The notes beneath the pieces were generated by a model. It had not been told where the DNA came from. It did not search any database and saw nothing but the letters and a program-made list of their open reading frames with translations. Positions 57,700-64,000 of a stretch of DNA of 64,000 nt are shown here, piece after piece. Within the stretch, counting starts at the first letter, position 1. Every line of letters begins with the position of its first letter. Origin of the DNA: Dioscorea cayenensis subsp. rotundata (Eukaryota > Streptophyta > Magnoliopsida > Dioscoreales > Dioscoreaceae); contig NC_052471.1 in assembly GCF_009730915.1 (NCBI RefSeq), positions 29,484,185 to 29,548,184 on the forward strand, given 5' to 3'. The position numbers and the translations under genes were made by a program.

Positions 57700-57764
57700 C
57701 GCCGACGAACTCCGAGATCCGCAACCGCCGACGAGAAGAGCTCGCAATGGTTCAGCAGTGCTTG

Positions 57765-57791
57765 TTATATAGAGCGATGTCACTAGGGTTT
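57765..57791 (-). promoter_or_regulatory. RPL23 TATA box and telo-box
   Basis: On the minus strand a telo-box AAACCCTAG (57791-57783) is followed by TATATAA (57771-57765), about 65 nt before the ATG at 57699. Telo-boxes next to the start site are a known mark of plant ribosomal-protein promoters. Confidence 0.65.
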
Positions 57792-57800
57792 TTCCATATT

Positions 57801-58613
57801 AAATTACCAAAAATACCCCTTTAGATGATCTCATGATCGAACGGCTGGCATTTTAAACGACAGATGAACGGTTGAGATCACCTTCCTGGACATCAACCGT
57901 CTATCTCCATCGAGCAGAATATGAACGGTTGAGATTGAAACCGGAACAACAGACACCAGCTTTGAAGGTCAACAATGGCGTTTGCAAGTGCGAAATTATC
58001 AAAAAGCCCTTCAGATTGTTGCGTGATCTAATGGCTGGGATCTTCAACAACGGATGAACGGTTGAGATTAAAGTCGGCATAACATCCACCGTATTTAGCA
58101 ACAGAGGTCTTGTCAAGATGATGGCTCGGCCCGGTACGGGCCCAACACGGCCACGCACGGGCCACGTTGAATTCAAGATAGGCCCAGCACATGGCTCGCC
58201 AATTTTTTATTTTTTATTTTAAACCCAAAAATATTAAAAAATATCCAATAATTAATTAAAAATTATTAAAAAAAATGGAAAAATTTTAAAAACATAGAAG
58301 TGAAGACCTCATGGACAAAAACTGAAAATACACCCAATAAAATAAAATAAAATATCCCCTGGGATGTGCAGTGCCTTGCGGGCCTAACACAACCATGTGC
58401 TGGAACGGCCCGCGGGCTGCAAACCCCGGCCCAGCACGGCCAGAGAATCCGGGTAGCACCGTGCCTGGGCCAAAAACGGCCCATCACCGTGCCAGGCCGT
58501 GCTGGGCCCATCCGGCACAACCCATCTGACATCACTGGCCCATCTATGCCGCGTGGTGGATGAACGGTCGATATCAAAGCCGGAGTAACAGACACCGGCT
58601 TTGAAGCTCAACA
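57801..58613. repeat. Tandem-duplicated promoter block interrupted by a GC-rich insertion
   Basis: A block of about 192 bp starting AAATTACCAAAAATACCC (57801) is repeated at 57993 (AAATTATCAAAAAGCCC). The words GATGAACGGTTGAGAT and ACAGACACC(A/G)GCTTTGAAG, then CAACAATGGCG, occur in both. The second copy supplies the real ATG of the gene at 58614; the first keeps a relic ATGGCG at 57975. Between about 58110 and 58550 the second copy is split by a sequence dense in GGCCC/GGGCC and CACGGCC words, resembling the GC-rich subterminal repeats of non-autonomous hAT elements. That class assignment is inference. Confidence 0.65.
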
Positions 58614-61600
58614 ATGGCGACGGGCTTCTCTCGCCTGGGCATCTCCATGGACGAGCTCCAAGGTCTGATTCGAGGGTTCATTGACATCCTCATTCTCTCC
58701 TCCGGCTACCAATCCTCCGGCGAGGTCACCGTCTGGGACGTCGAGAACATCAGGCGAGCCACGCAATGGGGCCTCTTCTTCGAAGACGTAAGAGATCCGT
58801 CTCCATTTCTATGTCTCTTTCTCTCTCTCCTTTTTTGAGCTTCTTGTTGTTCTTGTTCCAGTTGCTTGAACGTTTCCGGGAATCAGACGATCACGCGAGC
58901 TCCGTTGCAGAGCTTGATGCTGCTTTGCTGGAGCTCAGTAGAACTTCGCTAGTTCCTCAGGTTGGCATTTTCACAAACACTTTGGCGGCATTGAGACCTT
59001 CTTGATTTCTCATTCTTGTTACTGTAATGGCAGGGCATTGGAAGTATATCTTCGGAAACTTTACTTAAAGCTAGATGTTTGGTATTGGAGCACTTAGTTC
59101 AGCGCCATGAATTGAAAGATGAGCACTTTCTTGCACTTTGCAAAGCAGCCACCGAGATGGATGTTGAGAAATTAGGTATTGAGAGATTCAAAGCTTATAT
59201 TGCTGAACTTTCATCAGGAAAAGATGGTTTTGGTGAAGAGAATTCAGGGTTTATCATCCAAGAGCTTTTGAAAAGACAAGCTTCACTAGCTTGCTTATCT
59301 TCAGTGAAGAATGGTGCAGATACTCTTTTGAAGGTTGTAGGGAGGAATGACTCAGAAGAAATGCTACCTTCTTGTCTTGTTTCTCAAGAGTAAGTGATCC
59401 TTGAATAATTTTCTTGTTATGTTGTTTTGAATTAGATTCCTTGATTGCTGTACATTGTTCAATTAGTAATTGTTGATACTTCTACAAGCTCTGTTTGATT
59501 ATTGTTTCTTTAGGATAAGTTAGTGATTCTTTAGTAATTTTGTTGTTATAGTGTTACAAATTATATTCATCAATTGTTGCCAATGCTTCCATTAGCTCTG
59601 TTTGAGTATTTTTTTTTTCTCTACAGTAAGTTAGTGATTCTTGAGTAATTTCTTTGTTATAATGTTGAGAATTAGAATTGTTGTTTGTAGCATTTTATCC
59701 GCCCAGCGTTGCCGATGCTTCTATTAGTTCTGTTTGGATGTATGATACTGAAGTGCATATGTTGTTTTCTAAATCAGGAAGAGAAGTGAAGTGCCAACTG
59801 AGTTTTCCTTGTGCAGTCAATGGCAGTCAAAGTGTCTCTCATACTTGCTTGAGGATAGAACCATGAGGATACTTTCTGGCTCTAATTTGATATTCAGTGC
59901 CCCTAAAGATCAATGGGTTCACGTATTTGAATGGTTGAAAGCCTCAGGAGATGATAGTCTTCTTGAAATTATGGTGAAGTATTTCATTTGTTTCACAAAT
60001 CTGTTTTTGGTGTGCTTTTGATTTTGTTGGTATATGCTTGAATTTTAAACTTGTTGTTTGTTTGATATTATAGTTTCCATTAACCAATGAGACAAATATA
60101 TATATATATATATATATATATTTAACTCGAAGTTCTGTTATTATCAGTAAATTGTCAAATATTTCTTGAGAGAATGCCTGGGTAGTTCCTCCAATTTTTC
60201 TTACACTGAAATTAATCACCTCAATTGTGTAGTTACTTTTCAGCTCTTTATGAATACGATAGAAACATTTTAGTTTACACATTTTCTAGCCACTTGCTCT
60301 TAATAATTCTGTTCAGATTTCAAGCTTTCTAGTGCACTGCTCTTTTACCTGTTTGCACACTTTTGGCTGGCATAATTCAGGAAGAAATCATATCTGAATA
60401 CAGTTTCCATTATGCTTGATAAATTAATTGAATTCATTCATTTCTTGTAATTTAAATTCATTGCACACTCTTATAGTTTAATTCCAGAATTCTGTCTTGT
60501 GCTAGCATGCTCGGATAAAAAAAAAAAAATTACAAGCCATAACCTTTTCTTTTTAACTAACAAATTTAGTCGTGAATTTATCTACTTTGGATTCGGCCAC
60601 CTATTGATTTATTTACATGTTCCAACAGGAGATCTTGTTGTTAGGTTCTATTTCAAGCCGATGGAATTCCATGGTTAAACATTTAATGTCACATTCTTGT
60701 GGTGCACTTCCCATACGTCTGCAGTACTCTGATATCCATCACTTGCTTCAAGAAAGTTCTCAATCTTTGCATCCATCAAAAGAATCTATTAGTTCCCAGG
60801 TACTAAATCTGTTAGGCATCTGCTTACTGCAAGATATAATTGAGTTTCCAAGTTATGTGTTTATACTGCAATTGTTTTCAAAAATTAGTTCATCATCACA
60901 TCTTTACTAGATTCTTCCAATTGAACTGACAATTGCGTTGGTGGGAAATATCATTTCTCATTCCAACTTCTCTTGCTCTTTTGATTTTGGGAGCTAATGA
61001 TTGTATTGAACTTTTCTTGATTTTCCCTTTTTGTTCATTTCTACTTAGGAAAATGAAATTCTCGAACATTTAACACTATTGTTGGGAACTCAACCACACA
61101 AATTATTGCAGCTACCTTCCGTCATTGTTTCTATGGCGATTCCCTCATGGTAATGTGTTGTTTATGCTTGGCATTTTACATTCTGAAGATTTTATTACGG
61201 CTGCCTCTATTTTCAAGTTGTTCTTCTATTTTGGTGGTTCATTTTCCTGTTTTGTTTAGAATGGCATGTGGACCAATAAGTTCATCCATGTGTGCAAGGT
61301 ATCCTTGTTTTCTTGTTCTATGTTGCCACTGTTCCTCAGATTTGGTTTATATATATATATATATATATATATAAATATACTTATAAAGAACTGAATTAAA
61401 TATCTATTTTCACAAAGTTTCTCTTTTTGTGTATAGCACTTGAAAATTTTCCACTAGATTCTTACATATGTAGACGATTGAGTCAAATTAGCTAAATATG
61501 TTAATATGACTCTATGGTCTAAATATGGAAGAATCTAAAATTGTTTAGGTTTATATATGAAAGGAGTAACTTTAATAGAGTGTATGTATGATCTCAATAC

Positions 61601-62980
61601 TTCCAAAAGGTATATGTCTAAAAGACCCTTTATTGCTAATGTAGAACTAATTGAAGACCTTCAATCTTTCAGATTCTTCGATTGATCTTTCTATCCCATT
61701 TAATTTTTCACACAAAACGTAAGCACTTTTAAGCCTGAGCAGCAATAACTAAAGTAATGTTATTATATTTGCATATTATTGCACTTAATGGAAAGCTTTC
61801 TAGTGAAAGTGTAGAGCAAATTTCGAAGTGAATACTGGGCAGTTTACATCTAAGTTTGTGTGGCTTATCTCCAAGGAACATTTGGAAATGGAAGAGGTAG
61901 TTGACCAGTTGCTGATCTGTAAGCAAGCTCCCTCAAGTCTTTGTGTTCTAATAGTTCTCTTCATGAGAGCTACATGTGTTCCATCTGAATGAGGAGCTAG
62001 AATTTGCTTCTTTTTAAGTGTATAACAAAAAGTGACTTGTGGCACATTTGTTTTGCTGAGATGTATTGTTTTACATTGATGTAAGTGCATCATCTTTTTA
62101 TAACGAATTTACTGAGATAAATAAGACAACTAAGTTGCAGATGGTTCAATATGGATTATAGACATGATAAAATCATTGCATCTAATTCACTAGTTTAACT
62201 GTTCTTACTTTAATGTCCTGAAAGCTAATTCTTGTCCAGACAGGATCTCTACTTTCAATCTGTACATCATCTTGTTGAATTCTTGATATTCATGCGGCCT
62301 GCTTGAAGATAATCTATAATTCTCTCTACAGGTCAATCTTATTCAGGATGTACTTGAACGAATTAGAGAAACAACTTAATGGAACTTCTTCAATCAGGTT
62401 TTTTTTCCCTTTTAATCTTCATTCTTATTGGATGATTTACACCTGGGCTCCTACTTTCTACCAACCATTCTTCTGATCTGCTATAACGGACGGATTGAGA
62501 AAGCCAAAATAAACCTGTGATAGCAGGTCAGAAGATGTGGATTATCAAGATGTGGAAAGTGGAGGAACAAACTCTAGTTTTCATCTATGACATGCTTCTC
62601 ATGTAACATAATAATTTGGCCCTTACTTCCACCCCCTTTTTTTTTGATGCAGATGCTGTAATTGTGCTCAAGCTAGAAAAGAACACCGGGAATGTAAGTT
62701 CATGAATATGAAACTCAAAAATAATTTTCCGTGAAATAGATCTGTCAAAGCTGATAGATACATCAACGATAAAGAGTTGCTAGGGGTCTCATATGACTGA
62801 AATTATTGTCTGAATTTTCAGTTTTATTAATAGGTTCTGTTTGGTTTTCTTCATTCAAAGTAAAAAAACATTTCTGAATTTATATCTCCTTTTCCAGGTG
62901 AAGTTGCTGAAAGAATTTGGTGCCTTCATATCTTCCATATTCGATGTTCTCGGGTAAATGTCGGCAATTCTAATGGTTAA
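58614..62980 (+). CDS. Conserved plant protein of unknown function, 9 exons, 428 aa
   Basis: Exons are 58614-58787, 58862-58960, 59034-59389, 59778-59973, 60629-60799, 61049-61149, 62332-62397, 62653-62693 and 62898-62980, totalling 1287 nt with GT-AG junctions. I do not recognise a named family. The protein looks all-helical and soluble: an N-terminal segment MDELQGLIRGFIDILILSSG, then Leu-rich helices (AELDAALLELSR, LVLEHLVQRHELKDEHFLAL), IQELLKRQASLACLSSV and LLLGSISSRWNSMVKHLM. The last three exons encode RCCNCAQARKEHRECEVAERIWC, a Cys cluster that could bind metal, and it ends HIRCSRVNVGNSNG. No signal peptide, membrane helix or enzyme motif is seen. It shares a promoter region with RPL23. 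Internal exons past 59389 rest on frame and similarity of pattern, so small errors are possible. Confidence 0.75.
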
Positions 62981-63760
62981 GAATCTCTGGATGAATACCT
63001 GGAAAGCTTTTCATTTGATGCACAGTCAATACAATTACAATTCTACTGAAGGTACTACTACTGTAACTCTCTAGTTAATATTCTTAGTGAAATCACTTCC
63101 ATGTCTTGTCAGTTTCTCTTTATCAATAGAAAGCAAGTTATAAATCTAATCAATAATTCTTCGGCTGAAACCATGCCGACTAAATTAGGTATTTTTTAGC
63201 TTGGATTCTTCCCTTTGTGAAGATGATTAATAGTTAAAAATTGCTAATAATTAGATAAAACAAATAATATAAATCACTTTGAGCCGACATTCATGCTCAA
63301 CTCTTTTATTAACCCAACTGCTCTCACTACTACCAAAACACCTTATGCAGCCCATGTTCTCAGTTGTCCTTTGCCATCTCTTACATACATCTTAGATTCC
63401 CCACTTTCAGTCCTAAAGAAAACTTAAATTTAATAAAAGTTTATTTTACTTCAATTTGAAACCTTAGATTAGTTAAACACCATTCGTTTATTACTTCGGC
63501 CCCACTTTTGATGCTTGAAGACAACAAATGAGGTGAGAACACTTAAAAGGCGATACAATCCAACTTGGATGCTTAGAAATTTGAGTAAATTAAATGCATT
63601 TGTTCTTTCATATTACCTACTTTGAACAAACTACATGCAAAAAGCATGAAATTCCCCCTCATCTTCTTTTGCTTATCTCAGTTGAAGTCTAAGTGGAAAG
63701 GAGCCAAAGTTTTGTGGACCATGGCCTTTCAAATCAAGCAATGGCCACTAATTCTATAGC
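62981..63760. other. Intergenic region near the right edge
   Basis: Contains 3' untranslated sequence of the unknown gene and the promoter of the next gene. I see no repeat or gene. Confidence 0.5.
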
Positions 63761-63767
63761 TATAAAA
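63761..63767 (+). promoter_or_regulatory. TATA box of the right-edge gene
   Basis: TATAAAA lies 38 nt before the ATG at 63805, leaving a leader of roughly 10-15 nt if spacing is normal. Confidence 0.5.
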
Positions 63768-63804
63768 CAAGCTCAACCACAAGTGTTTGAAGTCAAGTTA
63801 TCGA

Positions 63805-64000
63805 ATGAGCTCAACGACGATTGTGAAGGCCCGTCGAAACTCTAAGGGAATGCATTGGTGGCGATCGGTGTCTTTGAAGCAAGTTGCATGGAAGTTAAGG
63901 TATCAATGGAGACATGCAATGAAGAGTAGAAGAAAGGAGGAGATGAGGTTTGGTTATGATCATGAGAGTTATGTGCAAAACTTCGATGACGGAGTTTTGA
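63805..64000 (+). CDS. Small basic plant protein, partial at the window edge
   Basis: The frame opens at ATG 63805 and stays open to the edge (65 codons seen). It begins MSSTTIVKARRNSKGMHWW and is rich in Arg/Lys, then reads RRKEEMRFGYDHESYVQNFD. The YDxxSYxxNFDDG-type ending is common in a group of short uncharacterised plant proteins. No domain of known function is visible. The 3' end is outside the window. Confidence 0.6.
   Translation, partial: MSSTTIVKARRNSKGMHWWRSVSLKQVAWKLRYQWRHAMKSRRKEEMRFGYDHESYVQNFDDGVL

Noticed and set aside
58366-58614. Overlapping frames in the GC-rich insertion before the unknown gene
   Set aside because: GC-rich repetitive sequence lacks stops by composition; the products are Arg/Gly/Pro-rich without any domain.

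Overview
The window is nuclear DNA of a flowering plant. All protein genes are split by short AT-rich GT-AG introns. Plant-specific families are present: an ALE2-type receptor kinase, a rust-resistance (Lr10-type) receptor kinase, a SUVR histone methyltransferase with a WIYLD domain, and SMALL ACIDIC PROTEIN 1. Intergenic DNA is very AT-rich, full of (TA)n runs, and holds Tourist-like and Stowaway-like MITEs. The genus cannot be fixed from the sequence.

Layout from left to right. (1) 1-2304: promoter-like DNA, then a Stowaway-like foldback MITE and AT-rich spacer. (2) HAD-family phosphatase (+, 2305-5948) converges on organellar GatB (-, 7354-11383). (3) A small ABA/stress LEA-type gene (+, 12532-14451) has a G-box and TATA box. 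(4) 4 kb of repeat-bearing spacer. (5) ALE2-like receptor kinase (+, 18523-22754) and Lr10-type receptor kinase (+, 23888-26102). The latter converges, with stops 20 nt apart, on a small myristoylation-motif coiled-coil gene (-, 26123-26922). (6) AT-rich spacer with SINE-like tandem repeats, then SMAP1 (+, 29963-30175). (7) Exosome CSL4 (+, 33345-35582) converges on class III alcohol dehydrogenase/GSNO reductase (-, 37318-40420). (8) Spacer with a possible non-coding transcript, then a chloroplast-lumen-type protein (-, 44921-45382). (9) More MITEs and a LINE-type RNase H fragment. (10) SUVR methyltransferase (+, 49769-53955) converges on ribosomal protein uL14/RPL23 (-, 55029-57699). RPL23 is divergent from a conserved gene I do not recognise (+, 58614-62980). 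A last gene runs off the right edge (63805-64000).

The genes are ordinary plant housekeeping, signalling and stress genes and do not form one pathway. I reconstructed exon structures by hand. For every multi-exon gene with both ends in the window the coding lengths sum to a multiple of three, and several totals match the family length (RPL23 140 aa, GSNOR 380 aa).

The most unusual theme is structural. Tandem duplications with units of roughly 110-190 bp occur at many independent places: inside introns of HAD, GatB and RPL23, downstream of SMAP1, in a promoter, and in spacers. The HAD and GatB arrays stop exactly at splice sites. Three GC-AG introns, one of them in frame and stop-free inside a receptor kinase, are the other notable point. 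I found no clear sign of a wholly new biochemical system.
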